A DNA stretch of 64,000 bases from Pycnococcus provasolii (GCA_049487715.1 CP150567.1:614413-678412); one strand, 5' to 3'; positions 47,585 to 58,129 are shown, counted from the stretch's first letter. Notes: generated from the sequence alone by a model not told the origin. Program-made: numbers and translations.

Positions 47585-50500
47585 CTAAGCCGTGAGGGCC
47601 GACGTGGGGAATGCCGACGGATTGATGGTAATCGACTTGGTCGTGTTCTGAGTCTTGTAGATGCCCACGAGTCGGTCCGAGAGCTCGAACATGTTGTTGC
47701 GCAGGGAGATGATGATGAACTGAGCGCAGCGAGATGCGCCGCCGCCGCTGCCATTCCGTGCGTTCTGGCCAACGACGTGGTCCTTGATGTAGTGCCCGAT
47801 GATGCTCACATTCTTAAAGTCGAGCGCAGCGTCAATCTCGTCCATGACGTAGATTGGAGTCGGCTTGTACGCGTGCAGAGCGAAGATCAGAGCGAGAGAG
47901 CTCAGCGTCTTCTCGCCACCGCTCAGGTTGACGATGTTCTTCCACGACTTTTTGGGCGGGCGTACGCTGAAGATGATGCCCTCAGTGAACGGGTCGAGAC
48001 TGTCGATGAGCTCGAGCTCCGCGTCGCCGCCTAGCGTGATCATCTGGTACAGCTCCTTCAGCTTCAGCGAGATGACATTGAAGCCTGCCATGAACTCGTG
48101 CAGACGCTTCTTTCGCAGCTCGTCGTGCGATGCGCGCTGCGTATCACGCTCCGTAGTCAACGTGTCCAGATGTTCCTGCTTGCTGATGTACTCGGCGTGC
48201 TTCTCCTTGTACGCCTCCAGCGCACTCATGTCTGGCTTCATCGACGCGATCGTTCCCTGCAGCTGCGCAATCTCCGTAGAGAGAGCCTCGACGTCGTCAA
48301 ACTGCGCCGCCAGCTCATCTGCTGACAATGAGAGGAATGCCAGGCGGTTCTCCTCTTCTGGAACGTCGTCGCCACGAGCGGCAGCGTACTCTGCGGCAGC
48401 CACGTCGTACTTTTCTCGTGTTGACGCGAGGCATGCGTTCCAGTGCTTCTTCGTACCCTTTGCGTCCGTCACGGACTGGCTGAGCTCCTCCAGCTCACTC
48501 TCCATCTCAATTTCCATGCTGCGAAACTTGTTCAGTGCAGACTCGTACTTTGCGTACGTCTCACTAAGCTCCGCCAGGCGGCTCTCCGCCTCCTCGAGCG
48601 CAGACTGCGCCTCGGCGTACTCGTCACGAACGCCCTGCGATGATTCTGCCAGCTTAGCGAAGGCTTTCTCTCGCGACTCGCGGTCAGCGACGATCTTCGC
48701 CACCTCCTTCTCACTTTTCTTCATCTCCGCCTCGAGGCGCGCAACCGTCTTGTCTGCCGTGGCCATCGCCGCCTTCTGCGACGCAAGCTCGGACTTAGCA
48801 GCCTCGATGCGAGCAGTCAGCTCACCCTCCTCCTTGCGAAGAGCCCTGAGCTTCGGGCCGCCGCAGTTGTCGATGCGCTCCTGAAGCTCCTCCACCTTGC
48901 GCGTCAGGTGCTCGCACGACACCTCGATCGCACGGACGCCCTCGTCAACTGCGAAAATCGCCTTCTCAAGCTCCTTCAGGCGCTTCTCGTCCGCCGCCGT
49001 GAGAACCGTTGCGCCCTCGATGTCCGATATGCGCTTCGCGAGCTCCGCCACCATGCCCTTGCCAGACTCAATGGACGCCTGCAGCTTGGGGATGGTGCGC
49101 TCGGACAGCTCCGCCACGCGCTGCTCCGCCGTGGCCACCGCATCCTCAAGTTCCGCGATGCGCGCCTGCGACTTGCGCAGCTCAGGCTCCTTGTCCTTGA
49201 TCAGCTTCTCCATCTGCACGAGCTGCTCCTTCGTCACCTCCGGCGCATCCGCACTGGATGCCGCACGGTTCGCAGCCTTGCCTCCTCCCGCTCCAAGTCG
49301 CATGCGTCCCTGAATCGGCTTCGCGCCTCCACCTGACATGGTTCCACTCGCCTCGATGAGCTCGCCCTTCACAGTGACAACGCGCTGTGGCCTCGAGCGA
49401 TCGGCGTACGCGAGCTTGGACGCCATGTCAAGACTGTCGGCGACGAGCGTGTTGCGCAGCGCGTAGTAGAATGCGACGCGGTACTTCTCCTCGGACACGG
49501 CGATGAGGTCGAACAGGCGCATTCCATCAGCCTTGAACGCGACCGCCATCTCGCTCGCAAGGTGGCGCTGCTTCTCGAGGATGAGGAACGTCGCGACGCC
49601 AACGCCCTTCGTGCGCAGGTAGTCAACAGCCTTCTGAGCGTCCGCCGTGGTTTCCACGACGTAGTAGTTGAGCTGCGGGCATGCGGTGGACACCGCGACG
49701 TCGTACTTAGCGTCGATGGAGCCGAGGTCGCCGAGCTTTCCGCAGAACCCCGTGAGAATTTTGGAGCGCGAGCCCTCGAGCAGCGCGGCATGAATCGCCG
49801 TCTGGCTCTGCGACTCCTTACCAGCCTGCTTGGCCTGTTCCACCTTGCCTCGCACCGTCGCGAGAGCCTGCGAAAGAGCGCTCTCCTTCTGCGTCGTCGC
49901 CGCGAGCTCCTTCTGCATGTCGCCGAGTTCTTTGGTGGCAGCCTTGAGCTCCTTCTCAGCCTTGGCGAGCGACTGCTCGTTCGCCTTGACGGACTCCGAC
50001 GCGGATGCGTACTCGTCCTTCGCCTCCTTGAGATTCTTCTGGTGCTCGTCCTTCTTCGCCAGCAGCAGCTTGCGTTCCGCCACCGCGTCCGCGCTCTTGT
50101 TCTTCTCCTCGCTCATGCGCTCGTGGAACGGCACAAGCTCCTCGCGCACTTTCTCCTGCTCGGTGCGAAACTCGGCAGCCTCCTCCTTCGCTTCCTTCTC
50201 CTTCTGCTTGAGTTCCACTGCAAGCACCTCGCGCCTTTCAGCCGCCTGCGCGAGCTCCTGCTCCAGCCGCGGGATCTCCGTTCCTGACGCTCGCGTCGCC
50301 GCCTCGCGCGCCTCCTCCACCTTTTTGGCATCCTTCTCGCGCTTCTCCTCCAATTTGGCCTCCTTGGCGTTGAGGTGGTTCATGTCCTCGTTGTGCTTCA
50401 CCTCCTTCTTCTCGAAGTCCTGCACTTCTTTTTCAAGTTTCGCGAGCTTCTTCTTGGCTGACGCGCAAGCCTTGCTCTCCGCCTCCTGCGTCTCGAGCAT

Positions 50501-51385
50501 ATCCTCCATGCCCTTGTTTTCCTCCTTGAATCGCTTACGCTCGTCGTCAAGCTTGGCTAGCTTCGCATCCTTATCTGCTGACAGTCTCTCGTGCTCCGCC
50601 TCCGCTTTGTGAACGTTGAGCTGGTAGAGAGCGAGTTCCTTGGTGAGAACGTCGCGTTCCTTTTCGAGGTAGAGTTCCGCTTCCGCCTTTGCGCTCTCGA
50701 GCTGCTCTCGTTCCTTTTCTGTGATTTTGAGCCTGTTGATAGCCTGCGTTCGCTGCTCGTTGAGTTCTTCGAGTTTCTTGGCGCCCGCGTCGATGTCCTC
50801 GATGTACGCGTTGGTTCCAATGATGTCCTCGAGGTACTCGAGCAGTCCATCCTCGTGCTGCGTCTGCGCCTTTGGTTTCATGAGCGAGATTTGCTCCACC
50901 TCTCCCTGGAGGATGAGGAACCTGTTGTTGTTGAGGTCGACGCCGTGCTTTTTGAGCAGGTTTGTGATTTCGGTGAAGTTTGACTTTTTGTCGTCGAGGT
51001 AGTAGTTGGATGTGTTATTTTTGTGCGCGGTCCTTGCGATGTTGAAGCACGAGCCTGGCACCTCCTCGTACGTGTCTTCGTCGACGTCAACCACCTCGTG
51101 GAAGTGCACGGTAACTTTGGCTGTGTCTAGGTTTCTGTGCTTTTCCGACTTGTGTATGAGTTCTGACACTTTGTTGAGACGCAGCTGCTTGGCCCTTTTC
51201 CCGAAGACGAAGAGCATGGCGTCGATGACGTTGGACTTTCCGGATCCGTTCGGTCCTACGACGGCGGTGAATGACTTGTGGAATGGCCCAACGGACTGCG
51301 CGCCGGCATAGCTCTTGAAGTTTTCGAGTACGATGTCTTTGATTGCGAGGCGGGGCAGCGCCTTGGTGGTTGTCGCGGACGCCAT
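47585..51385 (-). CDS. SMC4: Condensin subunit SMC4
   Basis: 1266 residues. Walker A is GPNGSGKS (44-51) followed by the SMC4-type block QLRLNKVSELIHKS and the FLILQGEVEQISLMKPK segment. Long coiled coils flank a hinge at about 528-685 (GFCGKLGDLGSIDAKYDVAV; ASGTMSGGG). The C-terminal head has NIVNLSGGEKTLSSLAL (ABC signature, about 1150) and PIYVMDEIDAALD (Walker B). With SMC2 and the non-SMC subunits it forms condensin, which compacts mitotic chromosomes. The length is typical; the N-terminal extension before the head is short compared with yeast and human. TGTAA is at 47527 on the minus strand, 54 nt after the stop. Confidence 0.97.
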   Translation of the reverse strand: MASATTTKALPRLAIKDIVLENFKSYAGAQSVGPFHKSFTAVVGPNGSGKSNVIDAMLFVFGKRAKQLRLNKVSELIHKSEKHRNLDTAKVTVHFHEVVDVDEDTYEEVPGSCFNIARTAHKNNTSNYYLDDKKSNFTEITNLLKKHGVDLNNNRFLILQGEVEQISLMKPKAQTQHEDGLLEYLEDIIGTNAYIEDIDAGAKKLEELNEQRTQAINRLKITEKEREQLESAKAEAELYLEKERDVLTKELALYQLNVHKAEAEHERLSADKDAKLAKLDDERKRFKEENKGMEDMLETQEAESKACASAKKKLAKLEKEVQDFEKKEVKHNEDMNHLNAKEAKLEEKREKDAKKVEEAREAATRASGTEIPRLEQELAQAAERREVLAVELKQKEKEAKEEAAEFRTEQEKVREELVPFHERMSEEKNKSADAVAERKLLLAKKDEHQKNLKEAKDEYASASESVKANEQSLAKAEKELKAATKELGDMQKELAATTQKESALSQALATVRGKVEQAKQAGKESQSQTAIHAALLEGSRSKILTGFCGKLGDLGSIDAKYDVAVSTACPQLNYYVVETTADAQKAVDYLRTKGVGVATFLILEKQRHLASEMAVAFKADGMRLFDLIAVSEEKYRVAFYYALRNTLVADSLDMASKLAYADRSRPQRVVTVKGELIEASGTMSGGGAKPIQGRMRLGAGGGKAANRAASSADAPEVTKEQLVQMEKLIKDKEPELRKSQARIAELEDAVATAEQRVAELSERTIPKLQASIESGKGMVAELAKRISDIEGATVLTAADEKRLKELEKAIFAVDEGVRAIEVSCEHLTRKVEELQERIDNCGGPKLRALRKEEGELTARIEAAKSELASQKAAMATADKTVARLEAEMKKSEKEVAKIVADRESREKAFAKLAESSQGVRDEYAEAQSALEEAESRLAELSETYAKYESALNKFRSMEIEMESELEELSQSVTDAKGTKKHWNACLASTREKYDVAAAEYAAARGDDVPEEENRLAFLSLSADELAAQFDDVEALSTEIAQLQGTIASMKPDMSALEAYKEKHAEYISKQEHLDTLTTERDTQRASHDELRKKRLHEFMAGFNVISLKLKELYQMITLGGDAELELIDSLDPFTEGIIFSVRPPKKSWKNIVNLSGGEKTLSSLALIFALHAYKPTPIYVMDEIDAALDFKNVSIIGHYIKDHVVGQNARNGSGGGASRCAQFIIISLRNNMFELSDRLVGIYKTQNTTKSITINPSAFPTSALTA

Positions 51386-51986
51386 GGCGGGTCAGCGGAG
51401 TGCAGAGTTGCTGCTGCTGACAGCTGTTGTCGCCGAGAGTGAGAGGGAGAGGGAGAGGGAGGGGGAGAGGGAGCGGGAGAGGGAGAGGGGACAGGCGGAC
51501 AAAAGCAGACCGACAGACGGGCGAGGGGCCGAGGGCGCGAGAGGGAATGGAAGGAGGGAAAGAAAGAGCCGTTGGGAACAGACGGGGAACAAATTCAAAA
51601 GTCAACACCGCAGAAAGAAACAAAAAAGGGAAGGAACTGGAAAGGGAAAGGAAATCCCCCGCAGTTCGGGGTTTAAGTTCGGGGTTAGAATTAGGGGGCC
51701 TGTGTTCCCTGGCGAGTGGCGACGATGCCACTCGCAAATACTGGACAGATGCATCCGTCATTCGGCATGGTACGAATAGTGCTCCATACCACGGCGTTGA
51801 GTCGATCGTCCATGGCGCAACGCGTTACACCTTTACAGTACTGGACCCTCCCTGATGGCCTCCTGCCATGGTGGGCCCATCCCATCCCATCTCAACCATG
51901 TACTGTACGCTCACCCCCCCTTGTTGTTTTTGGTTCCCCTCGTCGCCATCCCCCCGGATCTCACTCACAAGGCGTCGACGGAGGGC
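51386..51986. promoter_or_regulatory. Divergent promoter, SMC4 and sialidase-like genes
   Basis: The stretch contains a GAGAGG purine run (51443-51500) and two TTCGGGGTT motifs (51665 and 51678), the second continuing as TTCGGGGTTAG. Frames in this stretch follow the simple repeats and are not considered genes. Confidence 0.45.
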
Positions 51987-53930
51987 ATGGATCGCCTCAA
52001 TAAGCTCGTGCACACGGCCAACACGCTGCAGGCCAGAAACACGCACAGTAAGCCTTCTCTGTCAAGCCTCCTGAAGAAGAGCTTTCGCTCCTTCCTAATC
52101 GTAGCCACAACCTGTCTAGCCGTCTTGCTGCTGGCGACCGGACAGACGGCGTTCGAGCGTGCGCTTAAGAAGGAACAGTCGCAACTGCCCCTCGGAACGC
52201 GGTTCGTGGGATCACGCATGGCGACTCGGTTTCAAGCATTCAGGCAAAAACTTGTTCAGCGCAACCCGCACTCCGCAAGCGCGACAATCGGAGGTGTCAC
52301 GGACGGTGCCGACGAAGTCGCGATGCTTCAAGTCGTCGCAGAACGCGCGGAACAGAGAAAAGCGGCGCACGAGAACCAAGATACCGCCGCCGCCGAGGAT
52401 GAGGATGTGGATGAGGATGAGGATGAGGATGGGGTTGAGCAAACCACTCACGACGGCAAGATCGTCGGGCCTCTCGAACAGGTTCGAATAGTCGAGGGAG
52501 GCAAGTGCGTGCAAGCACATGCGTGCTCGAGCCTGAGACGGTGCGCAGCGGAAGGGGCGAACGCACTCGCCACGAGAAAACTATGCATGAACTACCTCCA
52601 CATGCTCATGCTCGCAGAACTCCCAGATCGCAGGCTCGCCGCGGCGTGGCAGGCGAGCGCCGTCGTCGAAGGTGCGGAAGACCAGAGAATCTTCCTCGCC
52701 GTCAGCCAAGACACCGGAGGACGCACGTGGGGAACGCCGACGCCCCTACCCGACGAAACGCGCAGAGGTGCGCAGTGGAGTCCCGTGCTGCACTACGACA
52801 GCTCGGCAAATCGCCTGCACATCTTCTATGCCGAGAGCGACGCCAAGTGCGTTCGAAGCTCTCGCACGCACGGGGGCAGGCAAATGCCACGCCGCTTCTC
52901 TGTCGGCGGGCACATCATGCACGTCTCGCGCGACGTCGGCGATGACCCAGCCACCGAAGTGTCGTGGACTGAGCCGCGCACTCTGCTCAGCCAGGAGGTG
53001 GACGGCGGAATTCCTAAGGTGGTGGCGAATCGGCTCACCGTCCTATCGTCGTCCGGACATTGGGTGCTCCCCTTCTGGCGTCAACGAAGCTGGGGTGTCT
53101 GCGAGACGAAAGACCTGCACAACACCGCGGGCGTGCTGCTGTCGAAAGACGGCGGAGAGACGTTCGAGGCGTTCGGCGAGATTCACCTCAACTACAAGAC
53201 GCACTGGGTAATTGAGGGCAGTGTCGCCGAGATGAAAAACGGAACGCTGCTCATGCTGATGCGGTCGAGCGATAACTTCATCTTCCACAGCACCTCGCGC
53301 AACGGAGGGATGTCGTGGACGAATGCGGTACCAACGAGCATTCCAAATCCGGACAGCAAAATCGCCATGCTCAGCGCGTCGAACGTGCTTCTTCTCGCCT
53401 ACAACGACCTCACGCGTGCATTCACGGGCATGGCGAAGGGTAGAGATCTGGACAGCAAGAAGCGCGATCGACTTAAGTTGGCGGTTAGCAGCGACGACGG
53501 CTCGACGTGGGTGGACCTGCTGCGTTTGGACGACGAAACTCCGAAGCTCGACGGCGATGTGCCGATCCTGTACCACTATCCCACTATGGTCGTGAGAGCT
53601 GGCAGTGCCGACGACGACGGAGATGTCAAACGCAAGATGAGAGTTCTCGTGGGGTACAGCCGTGCATACGTCGACAGGGAGGAGGCGGTTAAGCGCTCGG
53701 CAACGCCAAAGGCTCTTCAGGATGGGCTATGGCTGACAGAGATTGAGCTGAATTCGTATCGTGCCACGGGTGTCGTGAAGCTGGTTGATGGCCGTGGAGA
53801 GGAGGCGAAGCCGATTGGCCGAACGTTTGAGCTGTTCGATTCGCAGCCTTGCGCGACGGCAGGTTGCGCGACGGCGAAGAGAAGTCGAAAGGAAGCTGGC
53901 AATAGTGAGTCATCGCAAGCGACGGCGTGA
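51987..53930 (+). CDS. Type II membrane BNR/sialidase-like protein
   Basis: 647 residues from the ATG at 51987 (MDRLNKLVHTANTL). A single TM helix (FLIVATTCLAVLLLATG) near residues 33-52 behind a basic cytosolic stub predicts a type II Golgi or plasma-membrane protein with a lumenal C-terminal domain. An acidic stem follows (DEDVDEDEDEDG). The lumenal part has four Asp-box (S-x-D-x-G-x-T/S-W/F) motifs: SQDTGGRTW, SKDGGETF, SRNGGMSW and SSDDGSTW, together with WSPVLHYDS, WVIEGSVAEMKNGTLLMLMR and LYHYPTMVV. This fits the exo-sialidase/BNR fold (PF13088-like). Whether the substrate is sialic acid, Kdn or another sugar is unknown. TGTAA at 53952. Confidence 0.8.
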   Translation: MDRLNKLVHTANTLQARNTHSKPSLSSLLKKSFRSFLIVATTCLAVLLLATGQTAFERALKKEQSQLPLGTRFVGSRMATRFQAFRQKLVQRNPHSASATIGGVTDGADEVAMLQVVAERAEQRKAAHENQDTAAAEDEDVDEDEDEDGVEQTTHDGKIVGPLEQVRIVEGGKCVQAHACSSLRRCAAEGANALATRKLCMNYLHMLMLAELPDRRLAAAWQASAVVEGAEDQRIFLAVSQDTGGRTWGTPTPLPDETRRGAQWSPVLHYDSSANRLHIFYAESDAKCVRSSRTHGGRQMPRRFSVGGHIMHVSRDVGDDPATEVSWTEPRTLLSQEVDGGIPKVVANRLTVLSSSGHWVLPFWRQRSWGVCETKDLHNTAGVLLSKDGGETFEAFGEIHLNYKTHWVIEGSVAEMKNGTLLMLMRSSDNFIFHSTSRNGGMSWTNAVPTSIPNPDSKIAMLSASNVLLLAYNDLTRAFTGMAKGRDLDSKKRDRLKLAVSSDDGSTWVDLLRLDDETPKLDGDVPILYHYPTMVVRAGSADDDGDVKRKMRVLVGYSRAYVDREEAVKRSATPKALQDGLWLTEIELNSYRATGVVKLVDGRGEEAKPIGRTFELFDSQPCATAGCATAKRSRKEAGNSESSQATA

Positions 53931-54882
53931 GCCATCGTTGTTATTTGTTTATGTAATCTACGACACATGTGATTTCATTTTTTATTCTTTTGTGCGTGAC
54001 TACCTTAAGACCTAGACCTGAATTTTTTACCCGCAATTGTTCAAAGCTACCGTAGAGAGTAGCTGTGATCGTTGCCTAGAACAAGGTCGAGACGGCCTTC
54101 GGCCTTTAGTCTAGGCGCGGTTAGCGTGACAGCCATGCTTTTTGGGTCGTCCTCTTTCTGAAAAGGGAAACACAAGTGGGGTTTTATGTTTTCCTTGCAT
54201 TTATATCTTTCCGGTATCCCTTTCCATGCGAGAGAATTGGCTTCGGGAGCCACAAGAGGCTTTTTCAGCCGCAGGTCCATGCCAAAACTGCTTGAACTTT
54301 ATGGCTACACTCCTTCGGAGCCAAGGACTGATTCGATAACCTTTTGCCTTTGAAAAAGAAGAAGAAAGAAAGGTAACCTTCCACGTTTTCCTGTACGGCA
54401 TCTCTTTGGATGGTATGGAAAAAATATCATTCATTCATTGGGTGATTGGGAAAAAACATTCAGAATCTTTTCGCAAAGAGAGCAAGAATACCATCCTTAT
54501 TTTCCCTTGGCACCTGGAGCATGAGTGGTGGGCAGACGATCCGATGCGCGTCCCCGGGGGCGTCCGGCAATCCCTCGGCAATCGGCGAAGGGCCTTTGAC
54601 ACCACTGGCCTTTGACCGGTAACTGGCGCCCCCCCACCTGGTGGACCCTCCCTGACCCTGACCCTGACCCGGCCCTCCCCTCCCCCAGGTTGAGCGCCAT
54701 CGGCACATCTGTCGGGGCTCACCCATCCCATCCAACCCGCCCATCGGTCCCATTCGCGCGCCTTAACGCATCAGATACCACCTGGACTTGACTTCGCTCG
54801 TAAGGTGGCGATTCACCTTCCTGTTCAGTGTCTGCATCTCTGAACTTCTTTCTCACTTTTTGGTCACCTTGATCAGTCCACC
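53931..54882. other. Long intergenic stretch with an AT-richer core
   Basis: 53.98-54.48 kb is visibly AT-richer than its surroundings. The minus-strand frame ending at 54047 (from about 54300) has protein-like composition (MDLRLKKPLVAPEANSLAWK) but no recognisable family. CCCTGACCCTGACCCTGACC (54649-54668) is a degenerate telomere-like run about 220 bp before the pyrophosphatase ATG. Confidence 0.35.
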
Positions 54883-55938
54883 ATGGGTGCCGCTCCCTCG
54901 CTCGGATGTGGCGCGAGACAACAACAACAAAACATGAGGGGAGGAGTCGCGGCCGCGCAGGGCAACGGGCTCGTTCCTGTGAGCGCGCTCAAAGGGGGTG
55001 CACCCGCAAGGGCGCCACTGGATCTCGCACCTGGTGTGGAAGCTGACGAAGAAAACATCGCGACGTTCCCGCACAACGACTCCGCGATGGATCTCGTGCT
55101 CAAGCCGTCCAACAAGACGGGCGCGCCGGCGTCATCCTTCAACCCCACCGCACTCGTCGCGCACGAAACGGGCGAGCGAGGAACGCTCGAGTGGCGCATG
55201 CACTTCACCATCAACGATAAGGTGGCGTCGCCGTGGCACGACGTGCCGCTGTACGCCAACCCAAGCTCGCCAGCCACGAGCGACGTTTACATGCTCTGCG
55301 AGATCCCAAAGTGGACGCGCAGGAAGTTCGAGATTGCGCCCAAGGAGCCGAGCTCACCCATCAAGCAGGACTCCAAAAAGGGAAAGGTGCGCGAGTACAT
55401 GTGGGGAGACATGATGTTCAACTACGGCGCCTTGCCGCAGACGTGGGAGGACCCGGACACCGTCGACCCTGACACGGGGTGCATGGGCGACGCCGACCCC
55501 ATCGACTGCATCGAGGTGGGAAACAGGCCCATGCAGACGGGAGAGGTGGCCCGCGTCAAGGTTCTCGGTGCGCTCGCGATGATTGACGACGGCGAGGCGG
55601 ACTGGAAGCTCGTGGCTGTGCGCGAGGGAGAGCCGCTCTACCAAACGTGCCACGACATCGACGACCTGAAGCGAGAGCTTCCGGGTGTCGTCGCCGCCAT
55701 CCACCACTGGCTGAAGATGTACAAGACGGCAGAGGGCAAGGAAGAGAACAGCTTCGCATTCGACGGAAGGGCGGTGGACAGGACTAAGGCGATGTCCGTC
55801 GTGGCTCACACGCACGAGCTCTGGGCCGAATACCTGAACAAAAATGGACGCAACACGCTCGACGCGCTGCCAGGCACCGGCGATGCAGGCGCCCTCATGC
55901 GCGTCAGCTCCATCAGCTCTATCGCCAGCTCTAGCTAG
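54883..55938 (+). CDS. PPA: Soluble inorganic pyrophosphatase, family I
   Basis: 351 residues. Core landmarks are RMHFTINDKVASPWHDVPLY, DVYMLCEIPKWTRRKFEI, YMWGDMMFNYGALPQTWED, the metal motif MGDADPIDCIEVG (DxDPxD, about residue 201), VKVLGALAMIDDGEADWKLV and IHHWLKMYKT. It hydrolyses PPi to two phosphates with Mg2+, pulling biosynthetic reactions forward. It resembles the eukaryotic family I enzyme. The N-terminus (MGAAPSLGCGA) starts with Gly2, has Ser at position 6 and a Cys at position 9, fitting an N-myristoylation/palmitoylation signal and not a clear transit peptide. The C-terminal Ser-rich tail (RVSSISSIASSS) is also extra. Confidence 0.94.
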   Translation: MGAAPSLGCGARQQQQNMRGGVAAAQGNGLVPVSALKGGAPARAPLDLAPGVEADEENIATFPHNDSAMDLVLKPSNKTGAPASSFNPTALVAHETGERGTLEWRMHFTINDKVASPWHDVPLYANPSSPATSDVYMLCEIPKWTRRKFEIAPKEPSSPIKQDSKKGKVREYMWGDMMFNYGALPQTWEDPDTVDPDTGCMGDADPIDCIEVGNRPMQTGEVARVKVLGALAMIDDGEADWKLVAVREGEPLYQTCHDIDDLKRELPGVVAAIHHWLKMYKTAEGKEENSFAFDGRAVDRTKAMSVVAHTHELWAEYLNKNGRNTLDALPGTGDAGALMRVSSISSIASSS

Positions 55939-56232
55939 AGGCTCTAGCTCTTAAATCACTTCGCTTGAAATACTAAATCCGCATACAACTCCCCTATTAG
56001 TCTACTGAACACTATTTATTCGCATGTTCACTCTCTCAACACATCATTGGCAAAACAAAACACAGTCAAAAAAGAAAAGAAAAGAATTGTAATCAATGCA
56101 ACTTGATCGTTTCGTCACTTTTATTCGAATAACACAATACTGTCATACACGCCTTCTCACTCACTCTCTCTCTCTCACTTTCTCACGTTTTCTCTCTCCA
56201 AACACATTTCGTGATGATTACATCGAGATGAA

Positions 56233-56344
56233 TCAACCGCTGCCCTCCTCCTTGGCCTTCGCAGCAGCCTTAGCACGACGTGCAGCATTCTTCTTTGCTG
56301 ACTTGCTCATGCCTTCCACGAACCCACCAACCGCTCCGTCGGAT

Positions 56345-56377
<33 letters not shown>

Positions 56378-58011
56378 GTACCCCCCTGCCCTGGCCGTGC
56401 TGCACCGCCGCCAATGAGCTTTCCACCCTTGTCAGAGTCGTCCCGTGCAAGCGAGAAGCGTGCTGGCGCCGGAGCTTCCGCACCTGGCGCGCCACGCATG
56501 CCCGGCGGACGGTATGCCGCCGCGCGCGCGCTTGGTGGACGGTACGGTGCCGGCGAGCCGCCGCCTCCCGTGGCACCCGCACCTCCTGTGGCACCCTCCG
56601 CTTTTCTCTTGGAAATCTCATCGTGGTTCATTGGCAGGTCGGGGAACGTGCCCGGTGCCACGTTCGTGAATCCAGCCTCCAGCAACTCCTTGTAATCTTC
56701 CTGTCCAACCTGAGCTCCGTAGTAGGTGTAGACGCGGATGCGGTTGTCGACACGTAGGCGTGGTGTGGTGGTAGCGAAGATGATGTGCCGCCCGTCGGGT
56801 GCCCATGCAGCTGACACCGCATTGCTGATGCGCACCGTGCCGGCATCGCCGCCAATCTTCTTGCACTTACCGTCAGCCTTGCGGTCGTAGAATGTCACGT
56901 CTCCCGGCAGATTGCCAAATCCGCAGAGCGCGATGAAGCGCCCGAACGGGTTGTAACGCACCATGTTGTACGCGCCGCTGCCAAAGTCGAAGATTGGCTT
57001 GCACTTTGCATCGAAGAGCACAGTCTTCGCGGGCATAAATCCGTGCACGACGATGAAGTCGCGGCCGATGGGTGACCACTGCACGTCGTGGATCGGCCCC
57101 TCCTTCAGCAGCTCCACCTGCTGGTCGATGCTGCCGTCGTGCGAGAGGTAGTGCAGCTTCTGCTCGCCGTAGTAGCTCTGGTTCGTCGCGTCGACGCTGC
57201 TTTCTGCGACGACGAGGCATCCTTCGCCAGTGACTGGCGTCCACATGAGCTTGACGCTCGAGCAGCGGAAGAAGCTCCGCCTTGCGATGGGTTCCGGCGT
57301 CGCCTCCACGGGTGTTGCGGTGTGGTTGACGAGTTGATCGTCAGACAGCTGCACGTTGTACACGCGCACGCTGGCGGGTGCACCCTTAATTTCGGGCACA
57401 TACGCGGCAACCATCAACGTGTCCTTCGCGGGGCTGACTGCTCCGCTTGCGATATTTTCGACACGTACGCGCCTGAGCGGCGCCGCAGCCATGGGGTCCT
57501 GGAGGTCTGTGACAAACACCTGAACTTCGTTGGTGGCGAGTCGCACGACGCACTTTTCGTCTGACGAGAACTGCAGCGCAGGCCACATGCTCTGCACGCC
57601 TCCCTTTTCGTTTTTCCGGTGTGCGAGCGCGAGGCAGAGTCGCGGTTTGTCTCCGGTAGACACGTCCCATATGCACAGTGCTCTCGCCCCTTCTCCCGAG
57701 CACGCCTCTGGTTTTTGCAGCGTCGTCACGTACTTGCCTGACGGGCTGATGTCAAAGTGCGACACGCCTTCGAGCGGAATGATGACGGGCGGCCCTGGTG
57801 CCGGCACGGGCGGTGTGGATGTGTGAATGTGCACGCCATCCTTGTGAAGCGTGGCCATGGTGGGCGCAGCGGCGGCGAGTCGCATGGATGCGCACGAGAG
57901 CGGCGCGGAGAAGGCGGCGGCGGGCGTGCACAGGTTGGACGATGGCGCGGCGCTGAACGCGAGACCGCCGGGGGTCGCGGCGTAGAGGCAGCAGGGCGCG
58001 GAGGACGACAT
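56233..58011 (-). CDS. EIF2A: Eukaryotic translation initiation factor 2A
   Basis: 592 residues from the ATG at 58011 (MSSSAPCCLYAAT); a longer frame to 58332 was not preferred. The WD-like propeller blocks of eIF2A are clear: GVSHFDISPSGKYVTTLQKP, EKGGVQSMWPALQFSSDEKC, EGPIHDVQWSPIGRDFIVVH, FMPAKTVLFDAKCKPIFDFG, NMVRYNPFGRFIALCGFGNL, PDGRHIIFATTTPRLRVDN and GFTNVAPGTFPDLP. A disordered Gly/Pro tail ends in a basic helix (SKSAKKNAARRAKAAAKA) as in homologues. eIF2A delivers Met-tRNAi in a GTP-independent manner and supports alternative starts. TGTAA is at 56218-56222 on the minus strand. Confidence 0.95.
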
Positions 58012-58129
58012 CGTCCGAGGATTATTGTATTGTGATTGCGACCGACGTTCGCGATGATCGGCGGCGGGTCGGGAGCCCCCCGGCACGTCCTGCCCCTCCG
58101 GGATCCCGGTCCGACACATAGTGGGGGAT

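Noticed and set aside
54649-54668. CCCTGACCCTGACCC run as a telomere remnant
   Set aside because: The unit is CCCTGA, not CCCTAA; kept only as a degenerate similarity.
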